A stretch of DNA of 43,308 bases from Nitrospiraceae bacterium. GTDB taxonomy: Bacteria > Nitrospirota > Nitrospiria > Nitrospirales > Nitrospiraceae. The notes under the pieces were generated by a model. The model worked only from the letters and a program-made list of their open reading frames with translations. It was not told the DNA's origin and made no database searches. The DNA is taken from the NCBI GenBank assembly GCA_919902665.1, contig CAKKRK010000067.1:1-43308 (forward strand). Direction: 5' to 3'. Positions 1-6,985 of the stretch are shown here, one piece after another; the stretch's first letter is position 1; every line of letters starts with the position of its first letter. Made by a program: the position numbers and the translations under genes.

Positions 1-11
1 GCACAGTTCGG

Positions 12-29
12 AGCCTCGATGGCTTTTTT
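12..29 (+). terminator. Possible weak intrinsic terminator at the window start
   Basis: A short inverted repeat (AGCC, loop TCGAT, GGCT) runs directly into six T residues. The stem is only four base pairs, so this is at best a weak terminator for a gene ending left of the window. The rest of 30-211 shows no convincing gene. Confidence 0.3.
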
Positions 30-211
30 ATGTCACGAGTCGTGAATTATCCGGGTTAGCCTCTGTTAATAACTGCCTCAATTCGCAGTACCGTGCTACT
101 CCCCCTTGGGAAATGCATCTAGGGATGGTATTCTGACCAATCAGTATCCGTTCGTCGCCGCACCCGTTGTACCGAAAAGATGAGAACCGCCTGCTAGGAG
201 CAGCAGGACCT

Positions 212-1552
212 ATGGCCGGCTCCACACGCATGTCTCAATTTGCGAAGCAGGACCTCTGGACCAGGGATCTGACGACTATGTCATGGCTTCAACGGTTGAG
301 CACTCAGGCGCTTCGGCTGGCTACCGCCGTCGGCATGGAGTTCCGCCATCGCCTGCTCGATGCGCGGGCGGCCGGTCTGGTCTTCACGACCTTGCTCTCA
401 TTGGTGCCGTTTCTCGCCGTGATGTTCTCGGTGTTAAAGGCCTTCGATGTCCACCATGTGATCGAACCCTTCTTGGCCCAAACGCTGGAGCCGCTCGGCC
501 CCAAGAGCCAGGAGATCACGTCCACCATCGTGGGGTTTGTCGACAATATTAAAATTGGCGTGCTGGGTGCCGCAGGGATTGCCGGCCTCTTCTATACGAC
601 CTATTCGCTGATCGACAAGATCGAGCAAGCACTCAACGCGATCTGGCAGGTCAAACAGGGACGCACCTGGGAACGAAAATTTACCGACTATTTGAGCGCT
701 GTCCTCGTGGGGCCGGTGCTCGTGGTGAGCGCGTTTGGCCTGCTCGCATCACTTCAAAGTCATACGGTGGTTCAGCGTCTCGTGGAAATGGAACCGTTTG
801 GGACGCTGCTGGTGTGGAGTGGCGATGCGGTGCCCTTCGTGATGCTCTGTGCCGTGCTTACCTTCTTTTACAAGACGATCCCTAACACCCATGTCCATGT
901 GCGCTCAGCAGCTGTGGGTGGCGTCTCGGCGGCTGTTCTGTGGATCATCGCCGAGGAAATCTTTGCGAAATTTGTGGCAGCCTCCGCCAGTTACAGCGCG
1001 ATCTATTCGAGTTTTGCCGTCCTCATGCTGTTCTTATTATGGCTCTACGCCGGATGGATGATCGTGCTGATCGGGGCGCAGTTCTCATTTTTTTGCCAAT
1101 ACCCCACAGCCTATTTGTCCCGCCTGCTGTGGGATCAAGGCACGTACGTCTTTCGTGAACAGCTAGCCCTGAAGGTCTTGCGCGTTCTGGGGCATCACTA
1201 CCTCAAAGGCGATCGTCCGTTGCGGCTGCCGGAGCTATCGAGCGAGCTGAACATGCCCTTGTCTCTGGTGGAGGAAGAGGTTGAGCGGCTCGTCGATAAC
1301 GGGTTTGTGGGTCGCCTTCAAGAACTGGAAGGGGTGAGTCTCATCAAGGCGCCGGATCTGATCTTCGTGAAAGAGGTTCTGGATTCGGTTCGCAATGGAA
1401 CCCCGCCGTGGGTGGTGCCCCACCTCGATCCCAGTGATCCGGTGTCTGCCCTGTTGCGTCGTCGTGATAAGGCGGTGGAACGAGCGTTGGTTGGCGAGAC
1501 CATGCAATCGCTCTTGCAAGACCAACCGCTGTCTTGCTCCACGGAGCCGTGA
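212..1552 (+). CDS. YihY/BrkB family inner-membrane protein
   Basis: This 446-residue protein belongs to the YihY/virulence factor BrkB family of multi-pass inner-membrane proteins, whose transport role is still unclear (the old RNase BN assignment is wrong). Family signs are the N-terminal run around 'DARAAGLVFTTLLSLVPFLA', a series of about six hydrophobic segments, and the conserved 'ASASYSAIYSSFAVLMLFLLW' neighbourhood in the last third of the membrane part. After the membrane domain comes a soluble tail of about 130 residues that looks like a winged helix ('LPELSSELNMPLSLVEEEVE'), as in the longer members of the family. I chose ATG 212 because AGGAG lies 11 nt upstream; the reading frame stays open back to 167, and ATG 278 is also possible. 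The gene is convergent with the cytochrome gene that follows. Confidence 0.88.
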   Translation: MAGSTRMSQFAKQDLWTRDLTTMSWLQRLSTQALRLATAVGMEFRHRLLDARAAGLVFTTLLSLVPFLAVMFSVLKAFDVHHVIEPFLAQTLEPLGPKSQEITSTIVGFVDNIKIGVLGAAGIAGLFYTTYSLIDKIEQALNAIWQVKQGRTWERKFTDYLSAVLVGPVLVVSAFGLLASLQSHTVVQRLVEMEPFGTLLVWSGDAVPFVMLCAVLTFFYKTIPNTHVHVRSAAVGGVSAAVLWIIAEEIFAKFVAASASYSAIYSSFAVLMLFLLWLYAGWMIVLIGAQFSFFCQYPTAYLSRLLWDQGTYVFREQLALKVLRVLGHHYLKGDRPLRLPELSSELNMPLSLVEEEVERLVDNGFVGRLQELEGVSLIKAPDLIFVKEVLDSVRNGTPPWVVPHLDPSDPVSALLRRRDKAVERALVGETMQSLLQDQPLSCSTEP

Positions 1553-1556
1553 TTGT

Positions 1557-1582
1557 GTAACAGGCAGTCGTCTATCTGTTAC
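1557..1582. terminator. Stem-loop between convergent genes
   Basis: A perfect 7-bp inverted repeat (GTAACAG / CTGTTAC) with a 12-nt loop sits just after the YihY stop and overlaps the last codon of the convergent cytochrome gene. There is no T-run, so a bidirectional terminator role is inferred from position only. Confidence 0.35.
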
Positions 1583-2058
1583 GGCTGTCCATTGGTTTGT
1601 GGCGTGTCTCGATTCTTTCCGAACGATCGCACGTAGATCAAGACGTGCCAGGCTTCTTCTTCCGTCAGAATGAGTGGAATAAAGGGCGCCATCGCCGTGC
1701 CTTTGCTGCCGTTCTTTAAGATCCAGAGGAGTTCGCCATCTGTTCTGGCTGCTTGCCACTCTTGGTCGGTGAAATTGCGCGGCAAGGGACCTTTGAGTGT
1801 GCCGGGCTCAATATCGCTTCCCAACCCCTTGCCGTCTCTCCCGTGGCAGGTCACACAGAATGCTTTCCCCTGAAAAAGCTGCTTCCCTTTCTCAATGGTC
1901 TCTTGAGTCGGTGCCAGGGGATTCTTCCAGGTCTGAGCCTGGTTAATTTGGTCGACTGGAACTCGCGGCTTGAGTATGGCGTCATCGGCACCCAAGGCTG
2001 AGCTGCCGGTTGCCCAGGCTGCTGCGAGCAATACGGTGATCAAGAGAACGTGACCCAT
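1579..2058 (-). CDS. Periplasmic monoheme c-type cytochrome
   Basis: This 159-residue exported protein has one heme-attachment motif, CVTCH (C68, C71, H72), in the typical class I setting 'GKQLFQGKAFCVTCHGRDGK', and a candidate distal heme ligand Met at about residue 123 ('GTAMAPF'). The N-terminus 'MGHVLLITVLLAAAWATGSSALGA' is a signal peptide, so the heme domain should be periplasmic, where it would carry electrons. ATG 2058 is chosen because GGGGGA lies about 9 nt upstream and it starts the signal peptide directly; the frame is open to 2103. The redox partner cannot be told from the sequence. It lies downstream of, and on the same strand as, the DUF1264 lipoprotein gene, about 100 nt away, so the two may be co-transcribed. 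Confidence 0.88.
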   Translation of the reverse strand: MGHVLLITVLLAAAWATGSSALGADDAILKPRVPVDQINQAQTWKNPLAPTQETIEKGKQLFQGKAFCVTCHGRDGKGLGSDIEPGTLKGPLPRNFTDQEWQAARTDGELLWILKNGSKGTAMAPFIPLILTEEEAWHVLIYVRSFGKNRDTPQTNGQP

Positions 2059-2158
2059 TGGGATGTTTTCCCCCATGTGTAGTACTGGATGATTGTTGGC
2101 CAAGCCATGGGGGCCGGCCCGGCCATTTTGGAGCTAGGCCGACCCTCCTTCGATAGAG

Positions 2159-2677
2159 CTACTTTTCTGAATAGCCTGGAAACTTATGTCCGAGGGATTG
2201 CGGGAAACTCACCGTCCCATCGGGAAATTCTTGTCCATGCTGCCACAGCTGGTAAACAATGCCGTCTGTCCCTGCTGCTATTTCTACGACTTTGGCCGCT
2301 TGGTCAGCAGGCATATCCAGGACTTGAACTCGCCCGGTTGCGACCTCAACCTTATGATCGTGGAAATGCCGGTGCCACTGAATGGCTGGGAGCTTGCGCG
2401 TGAGGTCCTTGGCGATGAAATATTCGATGGCAACCAATGGAGCTTTTGGATCAGTGGATTCGAAGAGTAGACATTGAAGGATCTTATCGGAAATCCCCTT
2501 ACAGTAATGATGGAATGGGCCACCCGGGGTTCCATCCGCCATCATATGTGGCGCTTGAACATGGATGTCGTATCCCATGGCCGGACCGGTTGGTTCCCCG
2601 CCCACGGCCTTTTGGGTGGCCACTCCACTGCATCCTACGGCAGCGATCGCAAGTATGGCTAACAGACCTTTTTTCAT
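2159..2677 (-). CDS. DUF1264 (oil-body-associated-like) lipoprotein
   Basis: The 172-residue product has a short lipoprotein signal with lipobox AVGC (Cys16) and a body that matches what I know of DUF1264 proteins, the family that includes plant oil-body-associated proteins: 'FHHYCKGISDKILQCLLFES', then 'VAIEYFIAKDL', then 'WHRHFHDHKVEVATG'. The conserved His-rich segments suggest metal binding, but no biochemical activity is established that I can cite for the family. ATG 2677 has AGGAGG 8 nt upstream; a GTG immediately before it (2680) is the alternative start. As a lipoprotein it would be anchored in the periplasm. It precedes the cytochrome c gene on the same strand. Confidence 0.82.
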   Translation of the reverse strand: MKKGLLAILAIAAVGCSGVATQKAVGGEPTGPAMGYDIHVQAPHMMADGTPGGPFHHYCKGISDKILQCLLFESTDPKAPLVAIEYFIAKDLTRKLPAIQWHRHFHDHKVEVATGRVQVLDMPADQAAKVVEIAAGTDGIVYQLWQHGQEFPDGTVSFPQSLGHKFPGYSEK

Positions 2678-2837
2678 CACAAACGCCTCCTAGGTTTGAG
2701 AAGTCCTTGCCTAGCCAATCCAGGCAGAGAATGAATTCCCCATATTAGATGATTATGAGAGGCAGTCGATTGAAAAAGGATTCGGATATTAGTCAGGACC
2801 ATGTCACACCAAGGTACGTGTGTGCGTGGCGTATGAA

Positions 2838-3617
2838 CTATGAAGGGAGCGTTGGTGAAGAAGGAGTGTCGGGCCGGGTCGGGGTAATAAGCTGCTGAGC
2901 CTGAGGGGCGATCTTGCCCTCGGCGTCCATCATTTCAAACATCAAGCAGCACTTGAGCCTTCCACACACCCCAAGCAACCGAGGGTCGTCAATCGTCAGG
3001 TTGAGCTTTTTCGCCTGCTTGGCCGAGATCGGCTTCATATCGGTCAGAAAGCTGGCACAACAAAGGACCAAGCCACAGGTATCGATGCCACCGAGCCGTC
3101 TGGCCTCCTCGCGTACCCCGACTTGGCGCATTTCGATACGTCCGCCGAAACGACGGGCTAAGTCTCGGACTAGTTCTCGGAAATCGATCCGGTCCTCTGC
3201 TGTGTAGACAAAGGTCAGCTGCCGACGGTGCATGGCTCCGTAGACTTCGACTAGTTTGAGAGAGATATTGAGTTCGGCTGCTTTCGTTCGGCAATAGGAG
3301 GCGGCCTCCTGCGAGAGCTGCTCAAGCCGGCGGATCAACGCCGTTTCTTCAGCATCCGGCTTTCGCAAGATGGATTTCATCGCACGCATAGGAGGAAGAA
3401 AGGGAGTTGTGTACGGTTCTGTGTAGACAATCCCGTACGTGGCTTCTCCATCCACTTCAAGTAAAACAGGATCTCCGTTGCGCAATGGTACGCTGACGGC
3501 GCCTAGCTTCTTGACCTCTCCACGGTTCCTGATCTTCACCCCGACCAGGCGGACTGAGGTCGGGTAGGCGTGGAGGAGCTCGTCATCACATGCAGGTTCC
3601 ATGAGGAGATCATACAC
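2838..3617 (-). CDS. PSP1 domain protein, RicT/YaaT-like
   Basis: The 259-residue protein has the PSP1 C-terminal domain and the cysteine signature of RicT (YaaT): 'DTCGLVLCCASFL' followed by 'GVCGRLKCCLMFEM'. In Bacillus, RicT works with RicA and RicF in a 4Fe-4S-binding complex that affects RNase Y-dependent mRNA processing and sporulation; outside Firmicutes the role is poorly defined. The N-terminal part ('VGVKIRNRGEVKKLGAVSVP') is the usual small beta domain. No ricA or ricF homologue is in the window. The start is uncertain: GTG 3617 gives the longest product and ATG 3602 is the alternative, and neither has a clear ribosome-binding site. The last 25 residues are Pro/Thr-rich and probably disordered. 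Confidence 0.85.
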   Translation of the reverse strand: MYDLLMEPACDDELLHAYPTSVRLVGVKIRNRGEVKKLGAVSVPLRNGDPVLLEVDGEATYGIVYTEPYTTPFLPPMRAMKSILRKPDAEETALIRRLEQLSQEAASYCRTKAAELNISLKLVEVYGAMHRRQLTFVYTAEDRIDFRELVRDLARRFGGRIEMRQVGVREEARRLGGIDTCGLVLCCASFLTDMKPISAKQAKKLNLTIDDPRLLGVCGRLKCCLMFEMMDAEGKIAPQAQQLITPTRPDTPSSPTLPS

Positions 3618-3701
3618 AAATTTGGTGGATGAGGGAAAGATTATGATTTGGATATGGCAAAAGTCCCTTCAGCATGTCCAGCCAAAGATATATATAAGAT
3701 A

Positions 3702-3730
3702 TTGATAAACATAAAGAAAAAAGCAATACT
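3702..3730 (+). promoter_or_regulatory. Candidate sigma70 promoter for the ImmA/IrrE-like gene
   Basis: TTGATA (5 of 6 to the -35 consensus), a 17-nt spacer and AATACT (4 of 6 to the -10) lie in a strikingly A/T-rich stretch about 55 nt before the chosen start at 3786. The match is visible; function is inferred. Confidence 0.42.
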
Positions 3731-3785
3731 CAGCCAGGCCCATTATGATAGGCTATTTCCCAGTAGGAGGAAGGGTGAGTGTACA

Positions 3786-4064
3786 ATGGGTACGATGCTT
3801 CGAGAACGAAAGAAGATGTTACGAATACCGAATCAGGTTGTCCTTCCGTTCGGCTACCGGATTACCGTTCGGCAGTTATCCGACGCGGAAATGGATAAGC
3901 GCGACGCAAATGCCGATGGGATTTGGGATGACGACACCAAGACGATCTATGTGCGGAAACGACTTCCCGTGACCCGTCGCCGCTACATTCTTGCCCACGA
4001 GCTGGGCCACGCCTGGTTGGACTGGCAACATCGATATATAGACGATGGAAAGGCCAGCACGTAG
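3786..4064 (+). CDS. Minimal ImmA/IrrE-like metallopeptidase
   Basis: This 92-residue protein carries a zinc-protease motif HELGH (H71, E72, H75) at the end of a helix-like stretch, in the ImmA/IrrE style 'RRYILAHELGHAWLDW'. Full ImmA/IrrE domains usually continue for another 30-60 residues with a further zinc ligand; here the protein stops 17 residues after the motif, so it looks C-terminally short. ATG 3786 is preferred because GAAGGG and AGGAGG lie upstream; the frame is open to 3648, but that leader is A/T-rich and unlike protein. No helix-turn-helix repressor partner is adjacent, unlike typical ImmA-ImmR pairs. It may be a free-standing peptidase, an inactive remnant or part of another peptidase family. 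Confidence 0.65.
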   Translation: MGTMLRERKKMLRIPNQVVLPFGYRITVRQLSDAEMDKRDANADGIWDDDTKTIYVRKRLPVTRRRYILAHELGHAWLDWQHRYIDDGKAST

Positions 4065-4077
4065 CGTCTGGAGCACA

Positions 4078-4548
4078 TCAGTCTTCCGCCAACTTCATGA
4101 TATGCCTCCATTCTAGGGGAGTGACCGGCTGAACTGAGAGGCGAGATCCCTTCTTCAACAACACCATGCCTTTCAGTTTATTCTCGTTTCGTAATTCTTC
4201 CAAGGTCAGAGCGCGAGCAAACTTCCGAACATACTTGATATCGACCATGTCCCATCTGGGCTCAGACGGTTTGCTCGCAGGGTCGTAGTGCTTGTCCTTC
4301 TTGTCGAATTGCGTGGAATCAGGATACGCGGTTTTGACGACCTCTGCGATGCCGACGACCGCCGGTGGATCAGTGTTGCTGTGGTAAAACAACACGTGAT
4401 CGCCGACTGCCATGCTGCGCATGAAATTACGAGCTTGATAGTTGCGTACGCCATCCCAATAGGTCGCGTGGTTGGGAGAGCGTATCAAGTCATCGATTGA
4501 GAATGTGGTGGGCTCTGACTTCATCAACCAATACCCTTGTGGTCCCAT
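4078..4548 (-). CDS. EVE domain-containing protein
   Basis: At 156 residues this is a single EVE domain over its full length, starting 'YWLMKSEPTTFSIDDL' with the following 'WDGVRNYQARNFMRSM' and 'GDHVLFYHSN' motifs, very like eukaryotic THYN1 and bacterial relatives. EVE domains resemble PUA and YTH folds and are thought to read modified bases in DNA or RNA; the substrate of this free-standing bacterial form is not known from sequence. A good Shine-Dalgarno (AAGGAGAGG) precedes ATG 4548. It is convergent with the metallopeptidase gene, the two stops being only 13 nt apart, and is followed upstream by a hypothetical gene in the same direction. Confidence 0.9.
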   Translation of the reverse strand: MGPQGYWLMKSEPTTFSIDDLIRSPNHATYWDGVRNYQARNFMRSMAVGDHVLFYHSNTDPPAVVGIAEVVKTAYPDSTQFDKKDKHYDPASKPSEPRWDMVDIKYVRKFARALTLEELRNENKLKGMVLLKKGSRLSVQPVTPLEWRHIMKLAED

Positions 4549-4576
4549 TCATTCCTCTCCTTTTGTGAAGCATTGA

Positions 4577-4963
4577 TCAGCTCCTTTCTCGCGAACGGGA
4601 GTCTATAAACTTGATCAGGGCCTGATAGGTCAACTCCCTTGTTTGAGCTTTGGTCATGCTTCGACCATTGAGGTTTCCTTCTAGCCAGATGCGATTAGAG
4701 ATCGATTCAACGGCTTCGTTACAGAGAGTCCACATGTCATGAAGAAAGCCTTCGGGTAAGCCTACTTGAATACCTTCCGATTCGATCCGATCATCCAGGA
4801 GGGCGAGGAGATCAGAAATGGCCTGATCGGGACGATACGGAAGGGGAGTAAAGCCAAATTGTTCTTGGGATTGTTGCTCTTGTATTGCCTGATCTACAAG
4901 GTCCCGCATGTACTCTTTGAGTAGACCAATGACATGGCCAGAAAACGCAATAGGCTGTCCCAT
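4577..4963 (-). CDS. Hypothetical protein, helical
   Basis: I do not recognise this 128-residue protein. It lacks a signal peptide and membrane segments and looks mostly helical and acidic, with conserved-looking stretches 'GLLKEYMRDLVDQAIQEQQ' and 'LTYQALIKFIDSRS'. It ends 28 nt before the EVE gene start on the same strand, so the two may share a transcript. The start at ATG 4963 is the first in the frame; a possible AGGAAG lies about 13 nt upstream, inside a small perfect hairpin (CTTCC-TGAA-GGAAG, 4978-4991) that could mask it. Even base usage and length argue for a real gene. Confidence 0.65.
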   Translation of the reverse strand: MGQPIAFSGHVIGLLKEYMRDLVDQAIQEQQSQEQFGFTPLPYRPDQAISDLLALLDDRIESEGIQVGLPEGFLHDMWTLCNEAVESISNRIWLEGNLNGRSMTKAQTRELTYQALIKFIDSRSRERS

Positions 4964-5063
4964 GTACTATTATCGAGCTTCCTGAAGGAAGGAGCAAGAT
5001 CGGCCGAGCTTATTGATGGGAGAATGCCAGGTGGTTATTGGTGTGGATCATTGGGTGTGGAGC

Positions 5064-5387
5064 CTAAAGTGACCGGCGGTGATTAAGCGGGGGTACACCT
5101 CGCTGACCCGCTATGAGCGACGAAATCTCGTTGGCTATCTCACGTTCGGCAGGGTCGGTGTACCCGCGCACGATAAACTCTACGCCTTTTCTTAAGACAC
5201 GCAAGCCCAAAGATGGCCTTATATTGGAGTCCATTTGGGCTAGGGTAAAGGAGCCAGTAGGACCTGCCTGAGCCTGGAGTGGAAAGATGAACAGCGCGAT
5301 GGGTGCGCCGTCGGGAGGTCAAAGACGACATGCGAATCTGTGCCCTCTTGTTAGAAATACGGCTCTTGATTCATCGTGCGCCGGCAT
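5064..5387 (-). pseudogene. Possible decayed small gene with an in-frame TGA
   Basis: Reading leftward from ATG 5387 gives 22 codons, an in-frame TGA at 5321-5319, then 85 more open codons to TAG 5064. The part after the TGA looks protein-like: a hydrophobic 'APIALFIFPLQAQ', then 'RVLRKGVEFIVRGYTDPAE' and 'REIANEISSLIAG'. An internal ATG at 5234 could also start a 56-residue protein by itself. This may be a gene broken by a nonsense mutation, a short intact gene using the internal start, or chance. I do not recognise a family. It occupies most of the otherwise empty gap 4964-5444. Confidence 0.3.
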
Positions 5388-5444
5388 ATTAGTTTCTCTC
5401 TACTATCAAGGGAACATCTAATTAGCCATTCCGAGCCCGTCGAG

Positions 5445-6233
5445 ATGATGACCCCTCCCACAACCGAGCACTTCCAGATCGCGCTCAACACCTCTGCCGG
5501 TCAGATTACCACGGCTGTGGAGGTGCCGACTGGATTTGTGCCGGTCACGGCCATCGTTCCCTTGATACGTCGTTTTGGAGAAGAGGCCCAAGCGCTTGAA
5601 GTTGCCCGTTCCACCGATGCAGGCAAAACACCGTCCTGCCACAAGGGATGTGCGGCTTGCTGTCGAATGTTGGTCCCCCTGTCGGCCCCGGAAGCATTCG
5701 CATTAGATGAGTGGGTCCGCTCGTGTTCGACTGAGCAACAGGGGCGTATTGCAGCACGGTTCGCGGAAACGAAATCTCGGCTCCTGTCGCAGGGTCTCTG
5801 GCAACGACTCTCAGAACTCTGCAATGCTCCGGAACAACCGAACGACGATGCCCTGGAAGTGGTGAATCGCGAGTACTATGCCCTGCGACTGCCTTGCCCC
5901 TTCCTTGAAGAAGAGGCATGTACGATCTATGAGGCGCGTCCTGCGGCATGCCGGGAGCTGCTGGTGAGCTCGCCTCCCGAGCGCTGTGATGACCTGATCG
6001 CCAATTCTGTAGACCCAATTTCAGCCCCTATCCTGGTCAGCACGGTGCTGGGGCTTCTATGGCAAGAACTGACGAAATCTCCGACAAGATTGATCCCACT
6101 CCCGGTAGCTCTCGATTGGGCGAAGGGTCATGAGCAAGAGAATCAGCACACGTGGAAGGGCGTCGAGTTACTCGATCGTGCACTGGACAAGACATGGCGT
6201 TTCTTAAGCCAATCGACGTCTCGAAGCGGCTAA
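5445..6233 (+). CDS. YkgJ-type cysteine-cluster protein
   Basis: The 262-residue product contains the CxxxCxxCC cluster of the YkgJ/UPF0153 (Fe-S or zinc-binding CxxCxxCC) family at residues 65-73 ('CHKGCAACCRML'), and a second half of the site in 'LPCPFLEEEACTIYEARPAA' plus the following CREL. These cysteines are expected to bind a metal, either zinc or an iron-sulfur cluster, but the biochemical role of the family is not established. The protein is cytoplasmic by sequence. The frame is open to GTG 5376, but I prefer ATG 5445 (a second ATG follows directly) because it fits family length; no strong Shine-Dalgarno decides. The thrH gene follows 61 nt later on the same strand. Confidence 0.82.
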   Translation: MMTPPTTEHFQIALNTSAGQITTAVEVPTGFVPVTAIVPLIRRFGEEAQALEVARSTDAGKTPSCHKGCAACCRMLVPLSAPEAFALDEWVRSCSTEQQGRIAARFAETKSRLLSQGLWQRLSELCNAPEQPNDDALEVVNREYYALRLPCPFLEEEACTIYEARPAACRELLVSSPPERCDDLIANSVDPISAPILVSTVLGLLWQELTKSPTRLIPLPVALDWAKGHEQENQHTWKGVELLDRALDKTWRFLSQSTSRSG

Positions 6234-6294
6234 GATTCTGTTGAATAGTGGCCGAGATCAGCGTTATGCACCGTGGATGAAGAGGAGAGGATGT

Positions 6295-6912
6295 ATGCAG
6301 AAGTCTGTCGTGGTGTGTTTAGACTTGGAAGGCGTGCTCGTGCCGGAGATCTGGATTAATGTCGCACTGAAGACCGGCATTGACGATTTAAAGATTACGA
6401 CTCGCGAGATGCCCGATTACGACAAGCTGATGAGACAGCGGTTGAACATTCTCGATCGGCACGCGTTGAAGATTAGTGACATTCAAGATGTGATTGAAAA
6501 GATGGGGCCGTTAGACGGGGCAACTGAGTTCCTCGCATGGCTGCGGGAGCGTTGCCAAGTCATTATTCTGTCGGACACCTTCTATCAGTTTGCCCAGCCA
6601 CTTATGCGACAGCTCGGCTTCCCAACTCTCTTTTGCAATCAGCTAGAGATCGATGGGAGTGGCCGCATCGCGAACTACCACATGAGAATGCAGGATCCAA
6701 AGAAGCATGCTGTGGCTGCGTTGAAATCGCTGAACTTTTATACGATGGCCGCAGGTGACTCGTACAACGACACCACCATGCTCAGGGAAGCCGACGCCGG
6801 ATTTTTCTTTTGCCCTCCCGAGCATCTACCAAAAGAATTCCCTCAGTTTCCCGTGACGCAGACCTACGGCGAGCTACAAGAGCGGTTTGCGAAAGTGGGT
6901 CATTTGCAATAG
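6295..6912 (+). CDS. thrH: ThrH-type phosphoserine phosphatase / homoserine phosphotransferase
   Basis: The 205-residue HAD-superfamily enzyme matches ThrH of Pseudomonas along its whole length: motif I 'CLDLEGVLVPEIW' (Asp10 as nucleophile, Glu12 in place of the usual second Asp, which is typical of ThrH), motif II 'ILSDTFY', the 'QPLMRQLGFPTL' block, and motif IV 'AAGDSYNDTTML'. ThrH removes phosphate from phosphoserine and can pass it to homoserine, linking serine and threonine synthesis. The length equals that of the known protein. ATG 6295 has AGGAGAGG just upstream; the frame is open to a TTG at 6241. It is convergent with the porin gene. Confidence 0.92.
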   Translation: MQKSVVVCLDLEGVLVPEIWINVALKTGIDDLKITTREMPDYDKLMRQRLNILDRHALKISDIQDVIEKMGPLDGATEFLAWLRERCQVIILSDTFYQFAQPLMRQLGFPTLFCNQLEIDGSGRIANYHMRMQDPKKHAVAALKSLNFYTMAAGDSYNDTTMLREADAGFFFCPPEHLPKEFPQFPVTQTYGELQERFAKVGHLQ

Positions 6913-6985
6913 CGGGTGATAGACGGGGATTTAGAGAGTTCGATGGAGGTTCTCGATGGATTCGGTCACTGCGACCAGCGGCCGC

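Noticed and set aside
1235..1759. Open frame of 174 codons on the minus strand overlapping YihY and the cytochrome c gene
   Set aside because: It overlaps two convincing genes, is rich in Arg and His as shadow frames often are, and has no family features.
5319..5321. In-frame TGA as a selenocysteine codon
   Set aside because: No SECIS-like hairpin follows directly that I can recognise, the reading frame matches no known selenoprotein, and simple decay explains it better.
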